Counted from the first letter of the stretch, positions 17,161 through 26,053 are shown. The stretch: DNA of 64,000 nucleotides from a virus (IMGVR_UViG_3300017951_000010:1-64000); one strand, 5' to 3'. The notes: a model not told the origin generated them from the sequence alone. Numbers and translations: made by a program.

Positions 17161-18671
17161 GGAGTAGTTGCGTCTGTGTCTGAATCATACGCTGTTGCAC
17201 CACCGTCAAGCACGATGGTCCATTTACCAGCAGTATAGATACCTTCATAACTTTTTACCCAGGTGCCATTTGTAAACTTGTACTGGATACCTGTGTTAAG
17301 GTTGGTCACATAGGCCAATGTGGAGTCAGGGTTCGATGCGTCCCATACAACGTCCCACTCATCATTGGTAGAATCATACTCAATGATATCATTTTTACTT
17401 GCTGGAGCATGTTTCCACCTTGCAGAAAAGAAGTAGGATTCGTCAGCGGTTGTGTCTGTATCAGATGCTTGTTCAGTGGTTTCCGCCGCCGTCTTACCAA
17501 CACGTTTTGATGGATCTCCTATGTCTTCCGTTATTAGATACCTAGTGCCGTTTATTGGTGTTGCACCTGGATCAAATGTTAATGGATTAATTATTTTGGT
17601 TACAGAAGGAGTTATAGTGTTTGATGGTATAGTGTCTGAATCTATTGTGTAAAGCAAGATAGTGTCGTCCAAAGATGATGTCGCTATTGTACCTATCACC
17701 TCATTACCGTTTTCTTGAGTTAACCTTATTTGACTAGTTCCGTTGCGTACCTTGCCATACTGGTCTAGTAAAACTTTCCAGTTCACCGGTGGACCAAAAG
17801 TTTGGAATGGATCTGCAAAAGTATCAGCATTCGCACCGGTGTGGAAGCCATCGCCTCCAGACTTGACCGAAGTACCTGTTGTGCCCAATAACCTTAACTG
17901 GTTACCTGTGACCAGTAACCCAAAATTGTTAGGGGTAACAAAACTTTGTGAAAGGAGAGGTCCACTTATTAATCCTTTGTTGATGCCACCGTCGTCATCA
18001 TAAATGCTCATGATTATTTTCTGCACAACACCAAGTTTTTTGACTTTGACAGGAGGTGACAACCAAATTGGCATGCTGAAAGTCATTGTTGCTACGTCTA
18101 TCTCTGTGTCAGCACCTACAGGTATTGTTCTCGAACTAAAAGTAATGCCCGTCAATTCCACGTAACTAAGACTGGTCCAATCGATGTAGTTGTCCGATTT
18201 CTGTATTTCGAAATCTGGATTGAACAGGTACAGAATTTGTTCCAAAATTTGTAATTTTTGATCGGTGTTTGAACTATAGATGTCAGCAGTGACCTCTAAT
18301 CTGAATGGTGATGGCATCACTTTCTCGACAGTGTAGCCAGCACCCAATCTATTACTGTATGTTCCGTCTTCTAAAACATCTCTTTCTTTGAGGTGCTGTT
18401 TTTCCACGTGGTATGGATTTTGCATCCTTTCTCTGTCATAGTTGAGTTCTCTGATGTAACACGCTATTTTTGGTGCATAGTTCAGAGCGTTCTCGCTGTT
18501 ATTTCTAATTAGATTAGCCACTTGCCTTGTAGGGTCTCCGTATACAACCGGAACCGGCCTCAGTGCAACACGATTGTCACTCCCTTTTCCTGTTTCAACA
18601 CTGAAATTGTTCAACACCCTCATGAATTGTGTCAAAAATCTTCTTACCTGTCCTGAATAAAAGTGTAACAT
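17157..18671 (-). CDS. 15: tail sheath stabiliser / tail terminator gp15
   Basis: T4 gp15 caps the tail and joins it to the neck. The first part begins MLHFYSGQVRRFLTQFMRVLNNFSV and continues V-P-V-V-Y-G-D-P-T-R-Q. From about residue 118 come PSPFRLEVTADIYSSN, ILEQILYLFNPDF and MTFSMPIWLSPPV, the order found in T4 gp15. At 504 residues it is nearly twice T4 gp15 (272). The extra C-terminal part carries short W-containing segments (ARWKHAPAS, NGTWVKSYEG, AGKWTIV) similar to inserts in gp14 and gp18. The start codon overlaps the stop of gp14 by one base. Confidence 0.85.
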   Translation of the reverse strand: MLHFYSGQVRRFLTQFMRVLNNFSVETGKGSDNRVALRPVPVVYGDPTRQVANLIRNNSENALNYAPKIACYIRELNYDRERMQNPYHVEKQHLKERDVLEDGTYSNRLGAGYTVEKVMPSPFRLEVTADIYSSNTDQKLQILEQILYLFNPDFEIQKSDNYIDWTSLSYVELTGITFSSRTIPVGADTEIDVATMTFSMPIWLSPPVKVKKLGVVQKIIMSIYDDDGGINKGLISGPLLSQSFVTPNNFGLLVTGNQLRLLGTTGTSVKSGGDGFHTGANADTFADPFQTFGPPVNWKVLLDQYGKVRNGTSQIRLTQENGNEVIGTIATSSLDDTILLYTIDSDTIPSNTITPSVTKIINPLTFDPGATPINGTRYLITEDIGDPSKRVGKTAAETTEQASDTDTTADESYFFSARWKHAPASKNDIIEYDSTNDEWDVVWDASNPDSTLAYVTNLNTGIQYKFTNGTWVKSYEGIYTAGKWTIVLDGGATAYDSDTDATTP

Positions 18672-19840
18672 TAATTGTCAGCCTTTGGTTTAAGTGCTTC
18701 TTCAAGCGATTGCCTTTGATCCACTGTGAGGCCGTTTATGGTATCGCTCTCGGCGTTGTTTACAAATCCAGTTTTTTGCGTTGATCTAGTGTCGGTGTTT
18801 GATGTGGTTATTCGCACAGAATCTTCAATTTTTACCCATCTGTTGCCATCATACCTAAAAAGCCTATTTGGTAGATAATCTGTCCTCAAGAAATAATCTC
18901 CTTTGTCCACACCCGACGTCGGAAATGTTATACCAAAACCCGCAGGATTGCCGTTTGGTGCAACTCCGTCTCCGTCCAGGTAAAATCCGTAGTGTGAACT
19001 AGCGGGCGTGTCAATCACAGCATTCACAGTCTGGTCACTACTTGCTCTGTCCTCTTCGGTGTTTACATTGTCTGTTCGTATATTTCCTCTTTCATCTATA
19101 GGTGCCACATAGTACTGTTTGTAATTGAAACCTGCTTTTGGTGAATCCTCTTCTGCCTGTTTCAGAACTTGGTCCGATATTGTTTTCTCTCTGTTGTAAG
19201 TCGACATATAACTAGCCAAAGATCCCGTGGCTGTTGCATCACCTAGTATGTCTCTGTATTCTTGTGAATCCACTAATGATTTCAATTTTAATCTCAAAAG
19301 ATGAGGCCACCATGTCTGCGAAAATCCTTCCGCGGCCCTGTTGACGTCTTCTATTACGTAATACCTTTTCAACGCAATAGGTATTGATTCGTCTAGGCTA
19401 TAATCTTCCTTCATGTGAGGGAACTCTATGACATCTCCACTCATTGGTTTCCTGCCTAATCTCTCAACACTGTCATTGAGATGCACGGTCAAGAACAATG
19501 TGTCGTTCTGTAAGAACATTCCAAACTGGCTGAGGTTAAAGTCGACATCTTGAACATTGTATATGCCTCTTATCGTGTAAATGTCAGCATCATATTTCCT
19601 GTCTCTGTTTTCTAAAAACAACAAATCCTGTATTGTTCTTTCATTGAGACTATCACCAGAATACTGTGGCTGAGTTGGAGTCGCTGGGCCATCCTTGTTT
19701 GTTGACCCCTGATCGTACGGCCCCAGGTATTTGTGGAAGTGTAGGTCTGTTCCGCCCACCGTGAACATCTCACGGATGTTACGATCGAAAAACTTGTAGT
19801 CGTTGCCCTTTTCTGGCTTGAAAATGGATAATCTTGGCAT
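18671..19840 (-). CDS. 14: neck protein gp14
   Basis: This 389-residue protein begins MPRLSIFKPEKGNDYKFFDR and continues IREMFTVGGTDLHFHKYLGP, LLFLENRDRKYDADIY, NVQDVDFNLSQFG, LGRKPMSGDVIEFPH and ALKRYYVIEDVNRAAEGFSQ, the signature of gp14 in marine T4-like phages. With gp13 it forms the neck collar that seals the filled head. T4 gp14 is 256 residues; the extra C-terminal part includes FYLDGDGVAPNG and FRYDGNRWVKIED, a module-like segment. I chose the ATG at 19840 because a minus-strand late promoter gives a 3-nt leader to it. Confidence 0.9.
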   Translation of the reverse strand: MPRLSIFKPEKGNDYKFFDRNIREMFTVGGTDLHFHKYLGPYDQGSTNKDGPATPTQPQYSGDSLNERTIQDLLFLENRDRKYDADIYTIRGIYNVQDVDFNLSQFGMFLQNDTLFLTVHLNDSVERLGRKPMSGDVIEFPHMKEDYSLDESIPIALKRYYVIEDVNRAAEGFSQTWWPHLLRLKLKSLVDSQEYRDILGDATATGSLASYMSTYNREKTISDQVLKQAEEDSPKAGFNYKQYYVAPIDERGNIRTDNVNTEEDRASSDQTVNAVIDTPASSHYGFYLDGDGVAPNGNPAGFGITFPTSGVDKGDYFLRTDYLPNRLFRYDGNRWVKIEDSVRITTSNTDTRSTQKTGFVNNAESDTINGLTVDQRQSLEEALKPKADN

Positions 19841-19848
19841 ATCACACA

Positions 19849-19856
19849 TATTTATT
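19849..19856 (-). promoter_or_regulatory. late promoter AATAAATA (minus strand)
   Basis: The predicted start is near 19843, 3 nt before the gp14 ATG. It is back to back with the gp13 promoter at 19871. Confidence 0.7.
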
Positions 19857-19870
19857 GTGCAGGCAAAGGC

Positions 19871-19878
19871 AATAAATA
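19871..19878 (+). promoter_or_regulatory. late promoter AATAAATA that decides the gp13 start
   Basis: The predicted start is 19884, exactly the second of two in-frame ATGs (19878 and 19884). The first overlaps the promoter box, so it would lie outside the transcript. Confidence 0.7.
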
Positions 19879-19883
19879 TGAGT

Positions 19884-20645
19884 ATGTCAGAACTTCAAAC
19901 AGGTCAACAAGAGATATTTGATTATGTGAAAAATAACCTCGGTGAGGGCATGATCGATGTTGAATTAGACCCAAAACACTACCAGACGGCCCTAGAAAGA
20001 GCCACAAACAGATACAGACAGAGATCTTCAAACGCAGTTGAAGAATCATATGCTTTCTTGGAACTTAAAAAGAACCAAAATTCCTACATTCTACCAGATG
20101 AAGTAATCAACGTGAGAAACTTGAATCGTAGGACTGTTGGTTCACGTACAGAGGGCGGTGAAGGTGGCACACTTTTCGAGCCATTCAACCTTGCCTACAC
20201 AAACACCTATCTACTGAGAGCAGGAGCCACCGGAGGCCTTGCCACTTACTATGCCTTTGCAAGTTATCAAGAACTTGTTGGAAAATTGTTCGGTAGTTTC
20301 ATACAGTTCCATTATGACAACGCCACTAAAAAATTGACTATCACACAAAGGCCAAGAGCAGACAACGAAACTGTGCTTATGCACACAGACAACTACAGAC
20401 CAGACATAACATTGTTCAAAGACATATACGCAAAGCCTTGGATCAGAGATTACACACTTGCTGTGTGCAAAACCATGCTAGGCGAGGCCAGAGGCAAGTT
20501 CAACACCATAGCAGGTCCACAAGGTGGTACCACCCTGAACGGTGCTGAACTTAAACAGCAGGGCATGACAGAAATGGAAAGACTTGACCAAGAGATAGGC
20601 AACTTCCAAGAGGGCGGAACACCTCACAGTTTTGTTATTGGTTAA
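19884..20645 (+). CDS. 13: neck protein gp13
   Basis: This 253-residue protein starts MSELQTGQQEIFDYVKNNLG and has LDPKHYQTALERATNRYRQRSSN, SYAFLELKKNQNSYILPDEV and NVRNLNRR, typical of gp13, which binds the portal vertex after packaging and joins head to tail with gp14. T4 gp13 is 309 residues. The start at 19884 is preferred over the ATG at 19878 because of the late promoter position. gp13 is divergent from gp14 and gp15 here, whereas T4 has 13, 14 and 15 in one direction. Confidence 0.9.
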   Translation: MSELQTGQQEIFDYVKNNLGEGMIDVELDPKHYQTALERATNRYRQRSSNAVEESYAFLELKKNQNSYILPDEVINVRNLNRRTVGSRTEGGEGGTLFEPFNLAYTNTYLLRAGATGGLATYYAFASYQELVGKLFGSFIQFHYDNATKKLTITQRPRADNETVLMHTDNYRPDITLFKDIYAKPWIRDYTLAVCKTMLGEARGKFNTIAGPQGGTTLNGAELKQQGMTEMERLDQEIGNFQEGGTPHSFVIG

Positions 20646-20661
20646 TACCAACATTCTTAAA

Positions 20662-20669
20662 ATTAAATA
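20662..20669 (+). promoter_or_regulatory. late promoter ATTAAATA
   Basis: The predicted start near 20675 gives a 3-nt leader to the ATG at 20678. Confidence 0.5.
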
Positions 20670-20677
20670 ATAGCGAA

Positions 20678-20860
20678 ATGACAGATTCCAGATATAGAAG
20701 ATACTCTGACCTCAGCATAGACGAACTGGAAGTCGTTGTTACAGACCTTGAAAATATGAGCCTACTCGCTCTCAAAAAAGGTAAAAAAGATTTTCGTAAA
20801 ACAATATTGGCCACTGTACAGGAAGCCAAAAAAGAGATTGAAAGACGTCTAAAAAAATAG
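20678..20860 (+). CDS. small helical protein, conserved type
   Basis: This 60-residue protein (MTDSRYRRYSDLSIDELE start, VQEAKKEIERRLKK end) is almost wholly charged and helical with heptad-like spacing of Leu and Ile, so a short coiled coil is likely. Similar small proteins sit beside gp13 in marine T4-like phages, but no function is known to me. Confidence 0.65.
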   Translation: MTDSRYRRYSDLSIDELEVVVTDLENMSLLALKKGKKDFRKTILATVQEAKKEIERRLKK

Positions 20861-20866
20861 TATAAT
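20838..20866 (+). promoter_or_regulatory. sigma70-like early promoter for dNMP kinase
   Basis: TTGAAA (20838-20843), a 17-base spacer and a perfect TATAAT (20861-20866) are present. The predicted start is 20873, the A of the start codon. Confidence 0.7.
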
Positions 20867-20872
20867 CTAAAT

Positions 20873-21526
20873 ATGCTTATAGGAATTGTAGGACTAATTG
20901 GTTCTGGTAAAGACACCGCCGCACAAAGGCTGGTGGACAAGCATGGCTACAGAAGGGACAGTTTTGCGAAAAGTCTCAAGGACGCTGTCGCGGCCATGTT
21001 CAATTGGAACAGAGAAATGTTGGAAGGAAGTACAAAAGAAAGCAGAGAATGGCGTGAAAAACCTGATGCTTTTTGGAGCCAACAGTTTGGCAAGGACGTG
21101 ACTCCGCGCTGGGTTCTGCAACATTTTGGCACAGAAGTCATGAGAGGTCAGATGTATGACGCAATATGGGTGGACAGTTGCCTGGGCAGATATGACGGCA
21201 AACCCACTGTGATATCTGACACAAGATTTCCTAATGAGATTGATCAGATCAGGGCACGTGGCGGCAAGATAATACGTGTAAAGAAAGGTAACGATCCAGA
21301 ATGGTTCACAAATTACGTGGAAGGCAATATAGTACCACAGGGTGTGCATTCATCTGAGTATGTTTGGGCAAGGTCTGATTTTGATTTCACCATTGAAAAT
21401 AACGGATCATTAGAAGAACTATACAAAAAAGTAGATGACCTAATCGTCAGCAACAAGATCACCCATGCGCCATCCAAGCCTTCGGGTTCCACTCAACCTT
21501 TGGCAATTGGCACAAACTGTTTTTAA
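20873..21526 (+). CDS. 1: deoxynucleoside monophosphate kinase (T4 gp1-like)
   Basis: The 217-residue enzyme has a P-loop GLIGSGKD at residues 7-14, followed by DTAAQRLVDKHGYRR and DSFAKSLKDAV, the pattern of phage dNMP kinases. VLQHFGTEVMR and VISDTRFPNEI match the nucleotide-binding lid and the D-x-R-F-x-N-E motif of that family. It phosphorylates dNMPs, in T4 including those salvaged from host DNA. An early promoter supports expression before the surrounding late genes. The last 87 bases overlap the convergent gene ending at 21440. Confidence 0.85.
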   Translation: MLIGIVGLIGSGKDTAAQRLVDKHGYRRDSFAKSLKDAVAAMFNWNREMLEGSTKESREWREKPDAFWSQQFGKDVTPRWVLQHFGTEVMRGQMYDAIWVDSCLGRYDGKPTVISDTRFPNEIDQIRARGGKIIRVKKGNDPEWFTNYVEGNIVPQGVHSSEYVWARSDFDFTIENNGSLEELYKKVDDLIVSNKITHAPSKPSGSTQPLAIGTNCF

Positions 21527-21799
21527 GTTAGAAGCGTTGGTATTACGCAGATTCCCATCAATAAACAACACATCCAACTGGGTTGATTCTGTGGCCCTGA
21601 AACCACACAACTCACATTTCCTGGCTTTTTTGTAACCAGACCTTTGCAGTGCTGTGATGCCACCAATCCTCTTGCCTGCCTTTTTACGATTGCACGAATC
21701 ACATAGTCTCCTCCAATAAACTTTACCATAACGACGGTACGCATATGCTTTAGGTTTGGACTTGCACTGTTCACACAACGGTCTAAGGTTATCGCTCAT
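21440..21799 (-). CDS. zinc-ribbon protein, HNH-like but without catalytic His
   Basis: This 119-residue protein has four C-x2-C pairs, at about residues 9/12, 33/36, 62/65 and 95/98, enough for two zinc sites. Its C-terminal half reads KCELCGFRA, then VLFIDGNLRNTNASNLKTVCANC, which follows the HNH layout H-H-x-D-G-N-x-x-N-N-x-x-N-L-x-x-x-C-x-x-C. The first His pair is replaced by Leu and Phe and no final His follows. It looks like an HNH-derived DNA-binding protein rather than an active nuclease. A minus-strand late promoter predicts a 1-nt leader. Confidence 0.7.
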   Translation of the reverse strand: MSDNLRPLCEQCKSKPKAYAYRRYGKVYWRRLCDSCNRKKAGKRIGGITALQRSGYKKARKCELCGFRATESTQLDVLFIDGNLRNTNASNLKTVCANCQRLSGTRRLGWRMGDLVADD

Positions 21800-21805
21800 A
21801 TGCTA

Positions 21806-21813
21806 TATTTACG
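21806..21813 (-). promoter_or_regulatory. late promoter CGTAAATA (minus strand)
   Basis: The predicted start near 21800 is one base before the ATG at 21799. Confidence 0.55.
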
Positions 21814-21815
21814 TC

Positions 21816-21827
21816 GCCTATATAGGC
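21816..21827. other. 12-bp perfect palindrome between divergent late promoters
   Basis: GCCTATATAGGC is self-complementary and lies just upstream of the minus-strand box at 21806 and about 43 bases upstream of the plus-strand box at 21870. It could be a binding site for a dimeric regulator, or chance. Confidence 0.35.
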
Positions 21828-21869
21828 ACCTGTTAAATGGTAAATTTTGTCGTAAAAACCGTATGATTG

Positions 21870-21877
21870 AATAAATA
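21870..21877 (+). promoter_or_regulatory. late promoter AATAAATA for tail sheath
   Basis: The predicted start near 21883 gives a 36-nt leader with AAGGAG (21903-21908) before the ATG at 21919. This is an example of the long-leader class on an abundant structural gene. Confidence 0.7.
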
Positions 21878-21918
21878 ACTCTAGTATATACGTAACACTT
21901 GCAAGGAGAATACGAAAA

Positions 21919-24900
21919 ATGGCTTTAACATCACCAGGAGTAGAAGTTTCAGTAATAAACGAAAGTTTCTACGTACCATCAGATGCGGGTACTACACCAC
22001 TATTCATAGTAGCATCATCAAAGGACAAGGCAAACGGTGCAGGAGACGGCACAGCGGCAGGAACACAATCTGCTAACGCCAATACAGCATACCTGATTTC
22101 ATCACAGAGAGAATTGACAGAGACTTTTGGAGATCCAAAATTCTACACAGACGCTTCAGGCAACCCATTACATGGATATGAATTAAATGAGTGGGGACTA
22201 CAAGCGGCATACAGTTTCTTGGGCGTTGCCAACAGAGCATACGTGTTAAGAACAAATGTTGACACGTCGGAATTGATCGGAAGTGCAACGGCTCCAACAG
22301 CGAACCCAACAGATGGCACATACTGGTTTGACCTTGCATCAAGCAATTATGGCATCTTTGAGTGGTCTCAGACAGATCAGAAATTCACGGCAAAAACTCC
22401 AATCTTGATCACATCACGTACTGACCTGGTAGGTAACGCAACGACTGGTGCTCCAAAGACATCAGTGGGATCAATAGGAGACTACGCCATCAACACAACT
22501 CATGTAACAAACAAAATCTATTACAAAAACGCCAGCAACGAATGGAAACAACTCGGAACTCCGGGATGGCACAGTTCTCATCCTATCGTTTCGGTTGCGT
22601 CAGGCACTACAGTAACTAGTGGTAACACTTTCACAATCAACGGGACCACAGTGACACCTGGCGGTGTCGCTCTAACAGACGTGAGAGATGCTATCAACAC
22701 TGCAAACTCTCCGGGAGTTACAGCATCGATCAACAGCACAACAAGTGCTTTAGAAATCTTCCACAATGGTGTAAGGACTGGTGACTCTACAGCAGGCAAC
22801 AACACTATCAGGTTCGAAGAGGGCAACGGTGTACTTGCTGAACTAGGAATCACAGCAGGCACATACAACGGTGCTAAATTTTTTCAAGCGGCTCACACGT
22901 CAAGACCAACTTGGAAAACAGCAGACGAGGACAGACCCAACGGTTCAGTTTGGTTCAAGACAACAAGCGCCAACTCAGGTGCAAACATTGTTGCTAAACT
23001 TTACAGCTCGGCAAGTGCAAGTTTTTCAACTGTAAGTGCGCCACTTTACGCAAACCATCAGACTGCGATCTACAACCTAGATCCTTCAACAGGTGGTACA
23101 GCAATCACAGTGGGTACAGTGTACACACAATTCAACGTGACTGAAAACAATGACCCTGTAAGTGCTCAGGATGACACAAGAGAGCAGGGTGACTTCCAAC
23201 TTTTCAGATACGAGGGCGGAGAAACAGTAATCCAGTCCAAAACTACACAACCAAGTTTCACTCATAACGAGACTTTTGATGTTCAAGAATCAGTTAAGAA
23301 CAGTTCATCGTTAGCGACGGCGAAAAGAGTTACAATACAATCAGGTGATGGATCTACCTTGGCTGACAACGAGGACTTCGTCACTGCATTCACAGCCGCA
23401 GGTTTCACGAATCTTGAAGCATCTATTGTTTCATCAGGAGAGTACAAAGGTGCAATCCAGATAAAACACAAATTGGGTGGTGAATTCAGAATGAACAACA
23501 TATCGGGAGATCCTTTGGGAGATGCTGGTTTGGGTGTATCACAAGCACACGATTACGGTGGATACGAGACTAACAGCACTACAAAGATCGACAACTTGTA
23601 CGTTGCACCAACAGGCGACTCTGAAGATTCAACAACAGGAAATGAAGTTGTTGCTTCCAACTGGAAACGTTTGAGCTACACTGCATCTTCAAGTGCACCA
23701 ACTAATGAGCCAGCAGACGGTACATTATGGTACAGCACCACAATAGACGAAGCAGACATCATGACGCACAACGGAACAACTTGGAAAGGTTACAGAGAAG
23801 TTTACGCTACAACCGATCCAAATGGACCACAGTTCAGTGCAACAGCACCAACTACCCAGTCAGATGGAACAGCACTTGTGAACAACGACTTATGGATTGA
23901 TACAAGTGACTTGGAAAACTATCCAAAACTTTACAAATACAACACTTCTGCAACATTGAGCTCTACAAACACAGCCAACCAAGTTGCAGTGACTACGTCA
24001 GGAGCGGCTTGGGAACTTGTTGACAAGGCAGACCAAACAACAGAAGATGGTGTTGTTTTTGCCGACGCAAGATCACACACTTCAAGCGAGAAGCGGGCAG
24101 AAGGAAACACAGGAGCAGGTGCTTTCAGTTCAATCAAAAATCTTTTGAGTGATGACTTCCTAGATCCAGATGCACCAAATCCGGCTTTATACCCTCAAGG
24201 TATCTTGCTATGGAACACTAGAAGAAGTGGTTACAATGTTAAAGAATACAAAAACAGTTACATCACAACAAGCAAATATCCTGGATCAGGTTCTTCTGGT
24301 TTGGGTAACCCAAGATACAACAACGAGAGCGTATCTAGTTACTACCCAGACAGATGGATAACAAAATCGAACAACAATGCCGACGGATCAGGATCATTTG
24401 GTAGAAAGTCTCAGCGAAAAGTCATAGTTGAACAAATTAAATCTGAGATCGACACAAACCAAGCGATAAGGGAAGACCAAAGAGGTTTCAACGTGATTGC
24501 TTGTCCTGGTTACCCAGAAGCGATTTCAAACATGATTAACCTAAACACAGACAGAAACAACACAGCGTTTGTTGTTGGTGACACACCTTTAAGACTAGAA
24601 GGCACAGCGACGTCTATACAGAGCTGGGCCAACAACACAGCGGGTGCCACAGACAACGGTGAGGACGGACTAGTAAGCGCAAGTGATTACCTTGGAGTAT
24701 TTTATCCATCGGGTCTGACAACAGACAATACAGGTAAATCAATTGTTGTTCCGGCATCACACATGATGATGAGAACACTGGCAAACAACGACAACGTTGC
24801 TTTCCCATGGTTTGCACCAGCAGGTACAAGAAGAGGTGTTGTGGACAACGCAACTTCAGTTGGTTACATTGACTCAGCAAGTGGAGAGTTCGAAACGATC

Positions 24901-25347
24901 TCTGTGACTGAATCTGTAAGAGATTCAATGCACGAAGTGAAGATCAATCCAATAACTTTCTTCTCAGGAGCAGGTATTGTGAACTTTGGAAACTTGACTA
25001 AAACATCGGCTAGTTCTGCCTTAGACAGAATCAACGTATCAAGACTAGCAGTGTATCTAAGAACACAATTGGATTCAATTGCTAAACCGTTTATTTTCGA
25101 ACCAAATGATGAGTTGACAAGGAACGAGATCAAACAATCGATCGAGTCATTCTTGTTAGAACTAGTTGGACAAAGAGCGTTGTATGACTTCCTAGTAGTT
25201 TGTGATGACACAAACAACACACCTACAAGGATAGACAGAAATGAACTTTATGTGGACATAGCGATTGAACCTGTGAAATCGGTTGAATTTATCTACATAC
25301 CATTAAGAATCAAAAACACAGGGGAGATTGCAAATTTAGGGAACTAA
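21919..25347 (+). CDS. 18: tail sheath protein gp18, greatly enlarged
   Basis: The contractile sheath subunit. It starts MALTSPGVEVSVINESFYVPSD, as expected for gp18, and its C-terminal domain contains NVIACPGYPEAISNMINLNTD, FPWFAPAGTRRGVV, INPITFFSGAGIVNFGN, INVSRLAVYLRTQLDSIAK and FEPNDELTRNEIKQSIESFL, all sheath hallmarks. At 1142 residues it is far longer than T4 gp18 (659). The excess lies between about residues 115 and 720 and includes repeated P-x-D-G-T-x-W-Y/F segments (TDGTYWFD, PNGSVWFK, PADGTLWYS, NNDLWIDT). These inserts probably decorate the outside of the sheath. Confidence 0.93.
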   Translation: MALTSPGVEVSVINESFYVPSDAGTTPLFIVASSKDKANGAGDGTAAGTQSANANTAYLISSQRELTETFGDPKFYTDASGNPLHGYELNEWGLQAAYSFLGVANRAYVLRTNVDTSELIGSATAPTANPTDGTYWFDLASSNYGIFEWSQTDQKFTAKTPILITSRTDLVGNATTGAPKTSVGSIGDYAINTTHVTNKIYYKNASNEWKQLGTPGWHSSHPIVSVASGTTVTSGNTFTINGTTVTPGGVALTDVRDAINTANSPGVTASINSTTSALEIFHNGVRTGDSTAGNNTIRFEEGNGVLAELGITAGTYNGAKFFQAAHTSRPTWKTADEDRPNGSVWFKTTSANSGANIVAKLYSSASASFSTVSAPLYANHQTAIYNLDPSTGGTAITVGTVYTQFNVTENNDPVSAQDDTREQGDFQLFRYEGGETVIQSKTTQPSFTHNETFDVQESVKNSSSLATAKRVTIQSGDGSTLADNEDFVTAFTAAGFTNLEASIVSSGEYKGAIQIKHKLGGEFRMNNISGDPLGDAGLGVSQAHDYGGYETNSTTKIDNLYVAPTGDSEDSTTGNEVVASNWKRLSYTASSSAPTNEPADGTLWYSTTIDEADIMTHNGTTWKGYREVYATTDPNGPQFSATAPTTQSDGTALVNNDLWIDTSDLENYPKLYKYNTSATLSSTNTANQVAVTTSGAAWELVDKADQTTEDGVVFADARSHTSSEKRAEGNTGAGAFSSIKNLLSDDFLDPDAPNPALYPQGILLWNTRRSGYNVKEYKNSYITTSKYPGSGSSGLGNPRYNNESVSSYYPDRWITKSNNNADGSGSFGRKSQRKVIVEQIKSEIDTNQAIREDQRGFNVIACPGYPEAISNMINLNTDRNNTAFVVGDTPLRLEGTATSIQSWANNTAGATDNGEDGLVSASDYLGVFYPSGLTTDNTGKSIVVPASHMMMRTLANNDNVAFPWFAPAGTRRGVVDNATSVGYIDSASGEFETISVTESVRDSMHEVKINPITFFSGAGIVNFGNLTKTSASSALDRINVSRLAVYLRTQLDSIAKPFIFEPNDELTRNEIKQSIESFLLELVGQRALYDFLVVCDDTNNTPTRIDRNELYVDIAIEPVKSVEFIYIPLRIKNTGEIANLGN

Positions 25348-25353
25348 TTTTGG

Positions 25354-25361
25354 AATAAATA
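25354..25361 (+). promoter_or_regulatory. late promoter AATAAATA for tail tube
   Basis: The predicted start near 25367 leaves a 5-nt leader. The GGAG ribosome site at 25362-25365 would then be outside the promoter's own transcript and serve only readthrough mRNA from the sheath gene. Confidence 0.6.
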
Positions 25362-25371
25362 GGAGAAACAG

Positions 25372-25992
25372 ATGGCAATATCAACTTTATCAAAATTCAC
25401 AGTACCTTTAGCAAACGATCAGAGTTCAGCATCACAAGGCTTATTGATGCCAAAACTACAGTATCGTTTCAGAGCGATCCTGGAGAATTTTGGAGTATCA
25501 ACACCAAGATCAGAACTTACAAAACAAGTAATTGATATTACAAGACCAAATCTTACTTTTGACAACGTTACATTAGATGTTTACAACTCTAAAGTATATG
25601 TTGCAGGTAAACATACTTGGGAACCAATTACAATTAATTTAAGAGATGATGTAAACAATTCAGTAACTAAATTGGTTGGCGAACAGATCCAGAAACAATT
25701 TGATTTCTTCGAGCAAAGTTCGGCGGCATCAGGTATTGATTACAAATTTACTGCTAGAATTGAAATGCTAGACGGTGGTAACGGCGCAAGTGCACCAAAT
25801 GTGTTAGAAACATTTGAGTTATACGGTGCATACGTAGAGAACGTTAACTACAACACACTAGCATACGCAACTTCAGATCCAGCAACTATCACGATGTCAG
25901 TAAGATACGACAACTGTATCCAAACTCCTCAAGGTACTGGTATAGGTTCAGCGGTGGCGAGAACTGTGGGTACATTGAGTACTGGTGGTTAA
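25372..25992 (+). CDS. 19: tail tube protein gp19
   Basis: This 206-residue protein forms the stacked hexameric tube inside the sheath. It has LLMPKLQYRFRAILENFGV, ELTKQVIDITRPNLTFDNVTLDVYNS and KHTWEPITINLRDDVNN, which fit the gp19 beta-barrel (T4 gp19 is 163 residues). It lies directly after gp18 as in T4. The insert near residues 120-140 (EMLDGGNGASAPNVLETFEL) and QIQKQFDFFEQ are also family features. A terminator follows about 30 bases downstream. Confidence 0.92.
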   Translation: MAISTLSKFTVPLANDQSSASQGLLMPKLQYRFRAILENFGVSTPRSELTKQVIDITRPNLTFDNVTLDVYNSKVYVAGKHTWEPITINLRDDVNNSVTKLVGEQIQKQFDFFEQSSAASGIDYKFTARIEMLDGGNGASAPNVLETFELYGAYVENVNYNTLAYATSDPATITMSVRYDNCIQTPQGTGIGSAVARTVGTLSTGG

Positions 25993-26022
25993 TACAATTT
26001 AGATCAGCAATTATAAACAAAG

Positions 26023-26047
26023 AAAGCGTCTTTAAAGGCGCTTTTTT
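26023..26047 (+). terminator. intrinsic terminator after gp19
   Basis: An almost perfect inverted repeat (AAAGCGTCTTT with AAAGGCGCTTT, one G-U pair) is followed by a T run. The next late promoter begins 7 bases later. Confidence 0.8.
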
Positions 26048-26053
26048 TGTGGC

